The notes under the pieces are model-generated. The model searched no databases and was not told the DNA's origin. It was given only the letters and a program-made list of their open reading frames with translations. DNA of 64,000 nucleotides. Origin: Vibrio intestinalis. Its GTDB lineage: Bacteria; Pseudomonadota; Gammaproteobacteria; Enterobacterales; Vibrionaceae. Shown piece after piece: positions 26,387-37,643 of the stretch. Both the position numbers and the translations under genes were made by a program. The stretch spans positions 336,284-400,283 of the forward strand of contig NZ_JANAVY020000002.1 of the NCBI RefSeq assembly GCF_025195085.2, written 5' to 3'. Numbering within the stretch: the stretch's first letter is position 1; each line of letters starts with the position of its first letter.

Positions 26387-26734
26387 ATGAAAGTCACTAT
26401 GTATGGCATTCCAAACTGCGACACCATCAAGAAAGCGAAGAAATGGCTTGAAGCAGAAGGTGTCGAATTTGAGTTTCACGATTACCGTAAGCAAGGTGTT
26501 GATAACGCGATGGTGAGTGAGTTTTGCCAAGCGCTAGGTTGGGAACTGGTTCTTAACAAGCGTGGTACAACTTATCGCCAGCTAAGCCAAGAGCAAAAAG
26601 ATGGCCTAAACCAAGAAACCGCTATCGAGCTATTGGTTGAGCAACCAGCGATGATCAAGCGCCCGATTTTATTGGTCGATGGCCAGTACCACATTGGATT
26701 TAAAGCGGATCAATACGCCGCTATTTTTGCATAG
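26387..26734 (+). CDS. ArsC family reductase (YffB-like)
   Basis: A 115-residue thioredoxin-fold protein of the ArsC/Spx/YffB family, probably a glutathione-dependent thiol reductase rather than a true arsenate reductase. The N-terminus MKVTMYGIPNCDTIKKAKKW carries the single catalytic Cys11, and KRGTTYRQL and IKRPILLVDG are family segments. I start it at 26387, where AAGGGA lies upstream, not at the upstream frame start 57 bases earlier. As in E. coli (yffB-dapE), it precedes dapE. Confidence 0.92.
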   Translation: MKVTMYGIPNCDTIKKAKKWLEAEGVEFEFHDYRKQGVDNAMVSEFCQALGWELVLNKRGTTYRQLSQEQKDGLNQETAIELLVEQPAMIKRPILLVDGQYHIGFKADQYAAIFA

Positions 26735-26818
26735 CAACAGCAATAAACCCCAAGTACTTGGAATTGGCGTATTCATCCACGCAGCGATTTTAAGTATGAG
26801 GGGAATAAAAGGATTTAA

Positions 26819-28637
<1,819 letters not shown>

Positions 28638-28638
<1 letters not shown>

Positions 28639-28805
28639 TGGACTTACTCACAAACCCTTGGGTTATCATCGCCATCGTATTATCTGTGATTGTCGGTAAT
28701 ATCATGGCGCTGAAATACACCGCCAATATGAAATTTGGCCAAATGAAAAAAAAGCAGCCACCTTCAAGCGAAGATGACCAAACCGACGACAAAAATGCTC
28801 AGTAG
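28638..28805 (+). CDS. DUF2897 family small membrane protein
   Basis: A 55-residue protein with one membrane helix near residues 7-25 (PWVIIAIVLSVIVGNIMALK) and a charged, Lys- then Asp-rich cytoplasmic tail ending in KNAQ. The pattern matches DUF2897 proteins. The start is the ATG at 28638, with GGAG 7 bases upstream; the adjacent ATG at 28635 is also possible. It sits at the overlap with the M15 peptidase stop and is the last gene before a terminator. Function is unknown. Confidence 0.82.
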
Positions 28806-28856
28806 CTCGCTTGGCTTTTAACTGCTCACGCTAATTGCAGTGTTTTGCGAGATCAA

Positions 28857-28884
28857 AAAGACCCGCTTTATTTTGCGGGTCTTT
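28857..28884. terminator. Bidirectional terminator
   Basis: Ten-base stem AAAGACCCGC (28857-28866) with GCGGGTCTTT (28875-28884) and an 8-base AT loop. On the minus strand five T follow the stem. It separates the dapE operon from the convergent DUF2310 gene. Confidence 0.88.
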
Positions 28885-28915
28885 GCTATTTGGTCATGTT
28901 TATTCTAATCAATCG

Positions 28916-29692
28916 TTACTTGAGATGATCCCAAGATAGATTAGAGACAATTCGGCACTCATCGCACTTAAAGTGGAAGATGTCATGCAAAGGCTCGTCC
29001 AACAACCACTCGCCACCACATTTGGGGCACGGTCTTGCTTGTTCATCCGCTAAGCTCTTACCGCCAACTCGATACTGATAATAATAAGTTGGAATTTTAG
29101 TGATGTACTCAATGCGGCCACGTAAATCCCAACCTCGGCGGAACAACACACTATCTGCATCACAAATCTCATGCAGCGCAGCGTGTTCAGCTCGGCAGCC
29201 GCCTGCCATCTGAATTTCATCACAGGCTTGCCATTCCGTTTGCCATTTCACCACGGCTTTATGATCGCCATTAAGCGTTGGCGGGTTGCGATACAGTGGA
29301 ATCGGCAGTAAGGATTCACCACTACGCAATGGTGAACAAGTGTGTACATAGGTAGTGTAAAGTACTTGCCAGCTTGGCTGCTCTTCTTCCGCCGCTTGCT
29401 CTGAGTTTAAATCGCGGCCGAGTAATCGCACTTTTGGTGCCAGAAGTGAGGCATCCGCTAAGCGATTTAGGCATACCTTCACAAAATCAGAATGGTAGTT
29501 TGGATGCAAACTGTCTTGCTCTGGGCATACGGCTCGCACATAAAACTCACCGTCACCCATGATGATCGGGAACTCTCGCCCAAGCACTTGGCCGTTGTAA
29601 CGAAGCGCATCCATTAAGCCATTGATGGCCTTATCGACCGCTGAAACTGTGGTGTTATCAAAACATTCAAATTGCAATTCAACAACGTACAC
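28916..29692 (-). CDS. DUF2310 family zinc-ribbon protein
   Basis: A 258-residue protein of the DUF2310 family, described as zinc-ribbon and possibly nucleic-acid binding. The C-terminal ribbon is CPKCGGEW followed by FKCDEC (about residues 219-250). The N-terminal part (LQFECFDNTTVSAVDKAING) is the family domain. It starts 2 bases after the syd stop codon, so both are in one transcript. Substrate and role are unknown. Confidence 0.86.
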   Translation of the reverse strand: MYVVELQFECFDNTTVSAVDKAINGLMDALRYNGQVLGREFPIIMGDGEFYVRAVCPEQDSLHPNYHSDFVKVCLNRLADASLLAPKVRLLGRDLNSEQAAEEEQPSWQVLYTTYVHTCSPLRSGESLLPIPLYRNPPTLNGDHKAVVKWQTEWQACDEIQMAGGCRAEHAALHEICDADSVLFRRGWDLRGRIEYITKIPTYYYQYRVGGKSLADEQARPCPKCGGEWLLDEPLHDIFHFKCDECRIVSNLSWDHLK

Positions 29693-29694
29693 AA

Positions 29695-30240
29695 TTACAC
29701 CACTGGTTCTAGGTTAGTAAGAAACTCTGCAACATTCTCAGCCAGCACATCACGCTTATCTGTACCTAAGCGCTCAAGAACGACATTACCGGTAATATTA
29801 CAAATTGAAATCACATCTAGCTCGGCATCGGTCGCACCAATAAATACCGTTGGCTTGAGTTTTAGGCGGCGCTGAGTCACGAGATGGCCAAGAATGTTCT
29901 CTTGTAGACGAACAAAGTCATCGTCACTCCACACTTGCAGCAAATCCAGCTCATTACCGTTCCATGTTGCACTCATGTCTGCACTGTATTGAGAACCATA
30001 AAAAGCTTTAATGTCATCATGTAGCGTTAGCTCAATGCCTTGCTCGACATTAGAGAAGTCTGCTTGTTGCTCTCTAGCAAATGCTTTCCATTCCACACCA
30101 TCAGCACGCTTTTGTTCAACACAAGGCGAAACAAGGTCGGCAAGCTCTTCACTCAAAGGCAGTGTGCCATGAGCTTCTTGATAAGCTTGTTGGTACTTTT
30201 CACTAAAAGCAGTTAGCGCTTGCTGGACATGGTCAGCCAT
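29695..30240 (-). CDS. syd: SecY-interacting protein Syd
   Basis: Syd binds SecY on the cytoplasmic face of the inner membrane and acts in quality control of the translocon. The start chosen is the ATG at 30240 ([12 protein letters not shown]), giving 181 residues, the same as E. coli Syd; the frame stays open a further 47 codons upstream but that part has no family match. [20 protein letters not shown] and [16 protein letters not shown] are recognisable. It is divergent from queF, its usual neighbour. Confidence 0.93.
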   Translation of the reverse strand: MADHVQQALTAFSEKYQQAYQEAHGTLPLSEELADLVSPCVEQKRADGVEWKAFAREQQADFSNVEQGIELTLHDDIKAFYGSQYSADMSATWNGNELDLLQVWSDDDFVRLQENILGHLVTQRRLKLKPTVFIGATDAELDVISICNITGNVVLERLGTDKRDVLAENVAEFLTNLEPVV

Positions 30241-30359
30241 TCGATTCTCCAATCGTTGTAATTCAGGACATTCGCTCAATCTGTTTCGCCATGAGTTAAT
30301 GACACTCAGGTCGAGATTGCGTAAAATTCTCGGTATTCTAATCCAAATTACTACAAATA

Positions 30360-31205
30360 ATGAGCAAATATTCTGACGCAAAAGAATTGGCCGGCCTGAC
30401 GCTTGGTCAAAAAACGGAATACTCGAACCAATACGACCCTAGCCTACTTCAACCAGTACCGCGTAGCTTGAATCGTGACGACCTAAACCTAGGTGACTCG
30501 CTGCCATTTAAAGGCTGCGATGTTTGGACAATGTACGAACTGTCATGGCTAAACAACAAAGGCTTACCACAAGTTGCTGTGGGTGAGGTTTCTATCCCTG
30601 CGACCAGTGCAAACCTGATTGAGTCTAAGTCATTCAAACTTTACCTAAACAGCTACAATCAAACTCGCTTTGCTAGCTGGGAAGATGTAGAAAGCTCACT
30701 AACGAAAGACCTATCTCAATGCGCGGGTGAAGCAGTTGAAGTCACTATCCGCCCTGTGACGGATTACACCGATACGCTGGTTGTTACCATGCAAGGTGAC
30801 TGCATCGATGAGCAAGATATTGAAATTACTAGCTATGACTTCGACGACACTCTGCTGCAAGGTGCAACGTTAGATAACGAGGTAGAAGAAGCGCTTCACA
30901 GCCACCTACTGAAATCAAACTGCCTTATCACCAACCAACCGGATTGGGGCAGCGTCGAGATTCAATATCAAGGTAAACAAATCGATCGTGAAGCTCTGCT
31001 TCGCTACATTATTTCATTCCGTGAGCACAACGAGTTTCATGAGCAATGTGTAGAGCGCATTTTTACTGATATTATGAAATACTGTCAGCCTGAAAAGTTG
31101 ACGGTTTACGCTCGTTATACTCGTCGCGGTGGCTTAGATATTAACCCATTCCGCTCAACCGAGTTTACTCAACCAAATCACAATCAACGCATGGCTCGTC
31201 AGTAA
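30360..31205 (+). CDS. queF: NADPH-dependent 7-cyano-7-deazaguanine reductase QueF
   Basis: QueF reduces preQ0 to preQ1 in queuosine biosynthesis. The 281-residue long (YqcD/QueF-II) form is present: catalytic Cys in [14 protein letters not shown] at about 190, the QueF motif [17 protein letters not shown] at about 89-105, and [18 protein letters not shown] preQ1 riboswitch is not visible in the 119-base divergent region. The next gene, for a TPR protein, begins 15 bases downstream. Confidence 0.96.
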   Translation: MSKYSDAKELAGLTLGQKTEYSNQYDPSLLQPVPRSLNRDDLNLGDSLPFKGCDVWTMYELSWLNNKGLPQVAVGEVSIPATSANLIESKSFKLYLNSYNQTRFASWEDVESSLTKDLSQCAGEAVEVTIRPVTDYTDTLVVTMQGDCIDEQDIEITSYDFDDTLLQGATLDNEVEEALHSHLLKSNCLITNQPDWGSVEIQYQGKQIDREALLRYIISFREHNEFHEQCVERIFTDIMKYCQPEKLTVYARYTRRGGLDINPFRSTEFTQPNHNQRMARQ

Positions 31206-31219
31206 GGAAAAATATTAGG

Positions 31220-33490
31220 ATGCGAAATCTGCGCTGGGAGCGTTGGCTCTGTTTATTTGCTTTAGTATTGTCTGGAAACCTTTGGGCGTCCGCAATCTAT
31301 ACCTCGCCAACACTTAACGAAGCCAATAGCTTAGTCGACATCGTACCTAAGAAGTCCCGTCGTCTAGCGATGGATTATCTTGCCCAGCGTAAACTCACTG
31401 AAACGACCGAAAAGAGCCCTTCTTCCATTTCTCGTGATGAAGCGGATAACCGCACCCGCACGCCGGGTGCAACGATTGATGCGTTAAAGATTCTTGCAGA
31501 CGCCGAGTTTAATTTGGGTAATCCCCTACTAGCGTTGAAGCATCTTGCTGAAGCTCGTGCGCTGACCGAAGCCTACCAATTGCCTTATTTAGGGTTGGAT
31601 GTGCAACTGCACCAGATCCGATTAGAATGGAAACACACTGGTAATGCCATTAAAGCGCGCGAACAATTGCACAAGGTCGATGAGCAATATAAGAATATCA
31701 AAAACCCTGAGCAGCTAGCCAAAGGGCTGCGCTACCAACTGTCGATGCTAAAAGCTGAAATCGCCTCAAAAGAAGGTGAATTTGATATTGCCAACAACCT
31801 ATTTGCTGAGCTCAAGCCTTATGTCGACAAACAGAAATCGGCGTATACCTTTATTACCTACCACACAACAGTAGGTAAACACTTACTTGCGCACAAGAAG
31901 TACAACCGCGCACTGTCGGAGTTCTTAATCAGCTACTGGAAAGCGATTGAAGAAGACTCGGGCGCACTGCTTGCGCAAACCAACCATCTACTCGGTGAGC
32001 TGTTCTACAACCGCCGTGTATTGGATAAAGCGAACGAGCACTTATCGCAGGCCGCCGATTTTTACGACAATTATGAAAACTCGCCGCTGCTGCCACCTAT
32101 CTTAAAACTGATGGGCGATATCTATTACCATCAAGGCAAGTACAACTTAGCGCTGGTTCATTACTTCAATGCAATGGACCATGAGCGAATGCAAAACAAC
32201 ATCACCAACGTGATCGACATTCGTATCTCACTGGCCGCGACCTACTTAAAACTCGTCAACTTCCCATTGACCGAGCAATACCTCGATAAAGCTCAAGATC
32301 TACTGCAATACGTTGATGAGCCAAAACTCCAAGCCTACGCATATTTATTGGAAGCAGGCTTAGCTTCTCACCAACGTGAGGCAGATGAAGTATTAGAGCG
32401 CTCCTATCAAGCACTCAAAATCGCTAATCAGCTACACGATATTTCAATCCAGAAAAGCGCTTATCAGCTGATCCATCGCGGTTATACACTGAAAAAAGAG
32501 TACAAGCAGGCACTGGAATATCTACGCCAGTACAACGCGCTGTCTAACATTGAGCAGCAGCAACTTGACTTGATTAGTGAGGATGCCTTCCGTCAGCAAA
32601 AAGAATTTGTCGAGCAGACGCTGCATTTAGTTGGGCAAAAAGAAGAGCTCGTACAAACCAAATCGGAATACCGCAAATTCCAAAAGATCTCCTTTGCCAT
32701 GTTTGTCAGCAGCTTGGTACTGCTTATCTTTGCGCTACGCCGTGGTCATATCATGCGTGTGCAAAATGAAGAGATAGACAAGCTCAACCAAAACCTATTT
32801 ACCCACTCTCGCTCTGGCCTACGTAATCTACGTATGTTAAACGCTAAATTGCCTGCTTCACTAGAAGCCACAAACGGCCAATTTGAAAAATGGCACGTGG
32901 GTGAACTAATTCATGAGCCACTCAATGATCGCCTACGTTTCGTGATGATTGACGTGCCTTTCCTACGCAATCTGCACATGCAGCATGGGTACAGTGAAGG
33001 TTTAAAACTCGAAAAAGAGTTTGGCGAATACCTCAAAGAAAAGATCACCTCTCCTGCGCGTGTTTATCACTTTTCCGACGCTAACTTGCTCTATATTGAG
33101 CCAAATAGCGACCGAGATAACGACCCGCAAGCGCTGGTGGATAAACTGCAACAATGGATCATTGACTTCAAACCGCGTCAACAACTCAATCGAGTGATTC
33201 GCGTTGGCATGGTCGATTACCCATTCCTACCTCGTGCGTATACCGCACTAAACGACAAACAGCTGCTCGATATTCTGCTTATGGCCACAGGCACAGCACG
33301 TACTTTAAGCTTGAAAGAATCCAGCAGCCAGTGGGTCTACTTAAAAGCTATCGACAACGCGCCAGCGGCAAGTCTCGCGACAGGCAATGTGCGCAAAGCA
33401 TGCAAACACGCCATAAGCCAAGGTCTAATAAAAGTGCATTCTTCGTACAATAATGAGGACAGCATCAAAAAACTATTAAAAGATGTCTAA
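31220..33490 (+). CDS. TPR protein with degenerate GGDEF domain
   Basis: A 756-residue membrane protein: signal peptide (LCLFALVLSGNLWA, residues 10-23), periplasmic tetratricopeptide repeats to about 480 (for example LADAEFNLGNPLLALKHLAE, LMGDIYYHQGKYNLALVHYF), one membrane helix at about 490-506, then a cytoplasmic region at about 540-740 that aligns in layout with GGDEF domains. The signature position reads HFSDANLLYIEP, so the G-G-D/E-E-F residues are lost and catalysis is unlikely. It may be a c-di-GMP or nucleotide sensor. It follows queF by 15 bases and precedes a GGDEF gene. Confidence 0.82.
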   Translation: MRNLRWERWLCLFALVLSGNLWASAIYTSPTLNEANSLVDIVPKKSRRLAMDYLAQRKLTETTEKSPSSISRDEADNRTRTPGATIDALKILADAEFNLGNPLLALKHLAEARALTEAYQLPYLGLDVQLHQIRLEWKHTGNAIKAREQLHKVDEQYKNIKNPEQLAKGLRYQLSMLKAEIASKEGEFDIANNLFAELKPYVDKQKSAYTFITYHTTVGKHLLAHKKYNRALSEFLISYWKAIEEDSGALLAQTNHLLGELFYNRRVLDKANEHLSQAADFYDNYENSPLLPPILKLMGDIYYHQGKYNLALVHYFNAMDHERMQNNITNVIDIRISLAATYLKLVNFPLTEQYLDKAQDLLQYVDEPKLQAYAYLLEAGLASHQREADEVLERSYQALKIANQLHDISIQKSAYQLIHRGYTLKKEYKQALEYLRQYNALSNIEQQQLDLISEDAFRQQKEFVEQTLHLVGQKEELVQTKSEYRKFQKISFAMFVSSLVLLIFALRRGHIMRVQNEEIDKLNQNLFTHSRSGLRNLRMLNAKLPASLEATNGQFEKWHVGELIHEPLNDRLRFVMIDVPFLRNLHMQHGYSEGLKLEKEFGEYLKEKITSPARVYHFSDANLLYIEPNSDRDNDPQALVDKLQQWIIDFKPRQQLNRVIRVGMVDYPFLPRAYTALNDKQLLDILLMATGTARTLSLKESSSQWVYLKAIDNAPAASLATGNVRKACKHAISQGLIKVHSSYNNEDSIKKLLKDV

Positions 33491-33602
33491 AAGCCAACCA
33501 TAAGTGCAAGACAAGCCGTGACGAACTTTTATTATTTGATATTATCAATAAATTAATTAATAGGATCTATTTAGATCCAGTAGTAATAAAGTTTAGATTT
33601 AC

Positions 33603-35168
33603 ATGGGCGTTCTCGAACAAGATATTCAGTCTCAGCTACACACTCTGAAATCTCAATTGGAACAAGTTCGATTGACACAAAGGGATACCTCTTTCAAATT
33701 TAAACGAGAGCAGCAGGTATTACAGCGCATTGTAAATTCATTAAGCGATGCGTGTATAAGTGAAGATCCTAAGCTTCAACTTGGGTTGATAGAGTTGAAG
33801 CAAGCCATTGAGCAACAGAAAGACATTAGCACGCTAATTCCTAAATTAGCGATACTAGAAAAACAACTAAAACAACACACGTTGGCGATGAATAAAAAAA
33901 ATCAACAGCTTGATTCTCAAGTCAAACATGCTGGTGAAACGCTACTTCGAGTGGTGGGCATCCCCTCGAAAGTAAAACGTGATCTTCGTGATTTGTTAAG
34001 CTTTTGTGCCGCGCAAGAAATTCCTGTTAGTGAACAAGCGATCAAGCTTCTGGCTATTTATCAGCGCTCGCTAAAAATTCTTACTGCAAATTCAGAACAG
34101 AATGGTTCTGCGCTAGCTAGTGAAAGTGACAAAGAATTACTACAAAAGCTAAATGAAGAACTGCAAAACCTAATCACCGAGCTGGATTTCAATGGTGAGT
34201 CTGGTGAGTTGCTCAACGACATTCGATCAAAACTCCTAATTGGCCTTAATACCCAAGCATTATTAGAAGATACGCTTCAAGTTCTTAAGTTAGTTATTCA
34301 AGGTACGCATTTCGAGCGAAAAACCTCACAACAATTTTTGGCTCAAGTTAATGAGTCACTTTCCAAGTCTATTAAGAGTTCTGCGCAAGTTTCCGACCAA
34401 AGCCTAAGCTACTTTGAACAACGTAAAGAGCACGGTATTGAGCTCAATACCCTCGTCACTGACACGAAAAGTGCGCTCACCCAATCTCAAAGCATTGAAG
34501 AGGCGAAACAAAACCTCACACCAATGCTAGAACAGCTTTCTTCTTTAACCGAGCGTCTTAACCACGCAGAGCAAAGAGAAAAAGCCTTACTTGAGCGCAT
34601 GACATACAACCAAGGTCAGCTAGAGTCACTGTTTGAGTCTACGCAAGAGTATCGCCGCCGCTTAGATGATCAAGCTGAGCGCCTGCTGCAAGACCCTCTC
34701 ACTCGTGTGCTTAATCGCTCTGCGTTTAGTGAAAAAATGGAGCTGGAATACCGTCGTTGGATTCGAGCTCAGCACAACTTGCGCGTTGTTCAGTTTGATA
34801 TCGATAATTTTAAACATGTCAACGACAGCTTTGGTTATACCGCAGGTGATAAAGCCTTAAAGATTATCGCGCGCAGCATTAAAGCTGAGCTGAGTGAAAA
34901 TGATACTCTCGCCCGCTTTGCCGGTGAGGAATTCATTGTTCTGCTGCCTGAGCGTGCTGACCCGGAATGCCATGAACTGATCAAAGCGGTTCAGACTCAA
35001 GTTGCCAAGCTACCCTTTAAGTTCCGCGACCAGCAACTTGCTATCACCTTAACGGCGGCTAGTGTCAGCTTTAAGGACTCTGATACTCCCGAAGAGATAT
35101 TAGAAGGCCTGCGAGCCATGTTGAAAGAAGGCAAGAAGGTTGGGCCAAACCAACTGATTTGGAAATAA
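33603..35168 (+). CDS. Diguanylate cyclase, GGDEF family with AGEEF signature
   Basis: A 521-residue cytoplasmic protein. Residues 1-345 are mostly coiled coil (VLEQDIQSQLHTLKSQLEQV; EELQNLITELDFNGESGELL). The GGDEF domain begins at about 362 (DPLTRVLNRSAF), carries the FDIDNFKHVNDSFGYTAGD nucleotide segment, and has AGEEF at 440-444. AG[DE]EF variants are known active cyclases. The inhibitory RxxD site is absent: the aligned residues are SEND (431-434). No membrane helix or known sensor domain is seen. It is preceded by a 112-base AT-rich gap and followed by a strong terminator. Confidence 0.9.
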   Translation: MGVLEQDIQSQLHTLKSQLEQVRLTQRDTSFKFKREQQVLQRIVNSLSDACISEDPKLQLGLIELKQAIEQQKDISTLIPKLAILEKQLKQHTLAMNKKNQQLDSQVKHAGETLLRVVGIPSKVKRDLRDLLSFCAAQEIPVSEQAIKLLAIYQRSLKILTANSEQNGSALASESDKELLQKLNEELQNLITELDFNGESGELLNDIRSKLLIGLNTQALLEDTLQVLKLVIQGTHFERKTSQQFLAQVNESLSKSIKSSAQVSDQSLSYFEQRKEHGIELNTLVTDTKSALTQSQSIEEAKQNLTPMLEQLSSLTERLNHAEQREKALLERMTYNQGQLESLFESTQEYRRRLDDQAERLLQDPLTRVLNRSAFSEKMELEYRRWIRAQHNLRVVQFDIDNFKHVNDSFGYTAGDKALKIIARSIKAELSENDTLARFAGEEFIVLLPERADPECHELIKAVQTQVAKLPFKFRDQQLAITLTAASVSFKDSDTPEEILEGLRAMLKEGKKVGPNQLIWK

Positions 35169-35177
35169 AAGCCATTT

Positions 35178-35211
35178 AAAAGCCGCTTAGTGAAAACTGA
35201 GCGGCTTTTTT
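35178..35211 (+). terminator. Rho-independent terminator after GGDEF gene
   Basis: Stem AAAAGCCGCT (35178-35187) with AGCGGCTTTT (35200-35209), further pairing inside, then TTG. It lies about 10 bases below the stop codon. Confidence 0.9.
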
Positions 35212-35357
35212 GATCGTACTAAGAGATAAACCGTGATAGATCTAGTTATATCAGATAGTTAGTCTGTTATGTCACGCAAACAGTGCTAAGCTAAAAGAAC
35301 GCATTAAAGTTGCTCGTAACCCGTATTGATTGAGCAATAAGAATCAAGGAGGTCTTG

Positions 35358-36722
35358 ATGATCACTCATATCAGTCCTGCAGGCAGTATGGATCTGCTTT
35401 CTCAACTTGAAGTTGAGCGTCTTAAAAAAACCGCATCTAGCGATCTCTATCAGCTCTACCGTAACTGTACGTTGGCGGTGTTAAATTCTGGCAGCCACAC
35501 AGACAACTCAAAAGAGCTGCTTGATAAGCACAAATCGTTTGATGTGAATGTGCTACGTCGTGAACGCGGGATCAAACTCGAACTCAACAACCCGCCTGAA
35601 CACGCTTTCGTTGATGGGCAGATTATCAAAGGTATTCAAGAACACTTGTTCTCTGTGCTGCGCGATATTGTCTACGTTAATATGCACTTAGCGGATAACC
35701 AACGCCTTAATCTTACTAATGCCACTCACATTACTAACCTCGTGTTTGGTATTTTACGCAATGCTGGCGCTTTAACGCCGGGCATCGACCCTAATCTTGT
35801 GGTGTGTTGGGGCGGCCACTCAATCAATCCAATTGAATACCAATACACTCGTGAAGTTGGGCATGAGCTTGGCCTACGCGAGCTTAACATCTGTACCGGT
35901 TGTGGCCCGGGCGCAATGGAAGGCCCTATGAAGGGAGCGGCTATTGGCCATGCTAAGCAACGTTATACCGAGCAGCGCTACCTTGGCCTGACTGAGCCAT
36001 CCATCATCGCGGCCGAGCCACCAAATCCAATCGTAAATGAACTGGTTATCATGCCAGACATTGAGAAACGTCTGGAAGCGTTTGTTCGTATGGCGCATGG
36101 CATTGTGATCTTCCCAGGCGGCCCAGGTACGGCAGAAGAGCTACTCTACATTCTGGGTATTATGATGCACCCAGAAAACGCAGACCAACCTCTACCTATC
36201 GTGCTGACAGGGCCAAAAGAGAGTGAGGCTTACTTCCGCTCAATTGATAAATTCATTGGCGATACCTTGGGCGAAGATGCTCAAAAACATTATCAAATCG
36301 TGGTGGATGACCCAGCAAAAGTGGCTCGCATCATTAAAGGTAAGATGGAAGATGTACGCCTACAACGCAAAGAAACCGGTGATGCATACAGCTTTAACTG
36401 GTCACTGAAAATTGAACCTGAGTTCCAACTGCCGTTTGAGCCTACCCATGAAAACATGGCCAGCCTCGACCTACACCTTAACCAACGCCCAGAAAACTTG
36501 GCAGCGGCATTACGCCAAGCCTTCTCTGGTATTGTGGCAGGTAACGTTAAAGCAGAAGGCATCAAAGAGATCGAGCGACGAGGCCCATTCCAATTAGATG
36601 GCGATGCCGATCTAATGAAGAAGATGGACAAACTGCTGAAAGACTTTGTAGAGCAAGACCGCATGAAGCTACCGGGTGGTACTGCCTACGTGCCTTGTTA
36701 TCAAATCGCGGGCAGCGATTAG
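35358..36722 (+). CDS. ppnN: Pyrimidine/purine nucleotide 5'-monophosphate nucleosidase PpnN
   Basis: PpnN (YgdH) cleaves nucleotide monophosphates to base and ribose 5-phosphate and is a (p)ppGpp target in E. coli. The start at ATG 35358 ([20 protein letters not shown]) matches E. coli and has AAGGAGG 5 bases upstream; an adjacent upstream TTG is not needed. The LOG-family core shows [19 protein letters not shown] and the [15 protein letters not shown] motif. 454 residues is the normal length. It is followed by two tandem hairpins and xni. Confidence 0.96.
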   Translation: MITHISPAGSMDLLSQLEVERLKKTASSDLYQLYRNCTLAVLNSGSHTDNSKELLDKHKSFDVNVLRRERGIKLELNNPPEHAFVDGQIIKGIQEHLFSVLRDIVYVNMHLADNQRLNLTNATHITNLVFGILRNAGALTPGIDPNLVVCWGGHSINPIEYQYTREVGHELGLRELNICTGCGPGAMEGPMKGAAIGHAKQRYTEQRYLGLTEPSIIAAEPPNPIVNELVIMPDIEKRLEAFVRMAHGIVIFPGGPGTAEELLYILGIMMHPENADQPLPIVLTGPKESEAYFRSIDKFIGDTLGEDAQKHYQIVVDDPAKVARIIKGKMEDVRLQRKETGDAYSFNWSLKIEPEFQLPFEPTHENMASLDLHLNQRPENLAAALRQAFSGIVAGNVKAEGIKEIERRGPFQLDGDADLMKKMDKLLKDFVEQDRMKLPGGTAYVPCYQIAGSD

Positions 36723-36735
36723 CCATCTCCACAGC

Positions 36736-36755
36736 AGTGCTGGTAATTCAGCACT
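36736..36755 (+). other. First of two hairpins in ppnN-xni gap
   Basis: AGTGCTG (36736-36742) pairs with CAGCACT (36749-36755) over a 6-base loop. No T tract follows, so alone it would not terminate; it may stabilise the ppnN 3' end or act with the next hairpin. Confidence 0.55.
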
Positions 36756-36766
36756 CATCAATTACA

Positions 36767-36790
36767 ATAAGGGCCTGTTGGCCCTTATAT
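36767..36790 (+). terminator. Terminator-like hairpin just upstream of xni
   Basis: TAAGGGCC (36768-36775), loop TGTT, GGCCCTTA (36780-36787), then TATTTTAT. It ends about 12 bases before the xni start codon, where a Shine-Dalgarno would lie, so it could both terminate ppnN transcripts and limit xni expression. Confidence 0.75.
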
Positions 36791-36801
36791 TTTATCCAGT
36801 T

Positions 36802-37581
36802 ATGTCTATTCATCTTGTCATTATCGATGCACTAAATCTCATTCGCCGAGTTCATTCTGCTCAGCCAGATCCTGCTGATATTGCAAGAACCATAGAGACC
36901 ACCAGCCGCACATTAAATCGCATTATTAATGAAGCGCAGCCAACCCACATCATTGCAGTCTTTGATCATCACCTACAAGAGCGAGGCTGGCGTGCAGAGG
37001 TACTGCCAGAATACAAACAAAACCGTAAACCTATGCCTGAGCCTCTAATGCAAGGCTTAGAGTCCATACAAGACGCTTGGTGGAAGCTAGGGATTGATTC
37101 ACTGCTTTCAGAAGGTGATGAAGCGGATGACTTGGTGGCTACACTGGCAATGAAAGTAGCAAGCCATAACGAGAAGGTAACCATCATCTCAACGGATAAA
37201 GGCTACTGCCAACTGCTCTCACCGACTTTGCAAATCCGCGATTACTTTCAGCATCGCTGGTTGGATGAACCTTTTATTGAAAAAGAATTTGGGGTGAAAC
37301 CTACTCAACTTGCGGATTACTGGGGATTAGCGGGAGTTAGCTCTAGCCAAGTACCGGGCGTTCCGGGCGTAGGGCCAAAAGCTGCTAAAGAAATTCTCAC
37401 TCAATATGGCGATATTGAACAAGCCTATAGCGCAGAAGAACTACCAGCAAAATATCGTAAAAAACTGGATGAGCACATTGAATCTGCGCGACGCTGCAAA
37501 CAGATATCGGCACTAAAAACTGATATTGAACTGGGCTTCAATCTACAAGATTTACGCTATAACGGCCCTAACGAAAGTTAA
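36802..37581 (+). CDS. xni: Flap endonuclease Xni (ExoIX, YgdG)
   Basis: Xni is a FEN-family nuclease that cleaves DNA flaps, lacking the polymerase of PolA. The start at ATG 36802 (MSIHLVIIDALNLIRRVHSA) gives 259 residues, the family length. Acidic active-site segments IIDALNLIRR, AVFDHH and EGDEADDLVA are seen, and the helix-hairpin-helix is GVPGVGPKAAKEIL. No clear ribosome binding site is present, and the start lies directly below a terminator-like hairpin, suggesting low expression. Confidence 0.93.
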   Translation: MSIHLVIIDALNLIRRVHSAQPDPADIARTIETTSRTLNRIINEAQPTHIIAVFDHHLQERGWRAEVLPEYKQNRKPMPEPLMQGLESIQDAWWKLGIDSLLSEGDEADDLVATLAMKVASHNEKVTIISTDKGYCQLLSPTLQIRDYFQHRWLDEPFIEKEFGVKPTQLADYWGLAGVSSSQVPGVPGVGPKAAKEILTQYGDIEQAYSAEELPAKYRKKLDEHIESARRCKQISALKTDIELGFNLQDLRYNGPNES

Positions 37582-37595
37582 CTAAAACACATTAA

Positions 37596-37619
37596 AAAGG
37601 CTTCCAATTGGAAGCCTTT
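37596..37619. terminator. Bidirectional terminator between xni and rlmM
   Basis: Perfect palindrome of 24 bases, AAAGGCTTCC (37596-37605), AATT, GGAAGCCTTT (37610-37619), with A/T tracts on both sides. It serves the convergent genes xni and rlmM. Confidence 0.9.
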
Positions 37620-37643
37620 ACTCTTATTAGTCTCTCACCAAGC

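Noticed and set aside
30241..30359. preQ1 riboswitch in the queF leader
   Set aside because: No C-rich loop/pseudoknot arrangement can be found; the region is short and shared with the divergent syd promoter.
30241..30381. 47-codon upstream extension of syd
   Set aside because: The extension overlaps the queF start and lacks family similarity; the ATG at 30240 gives exactly the E. coli length.
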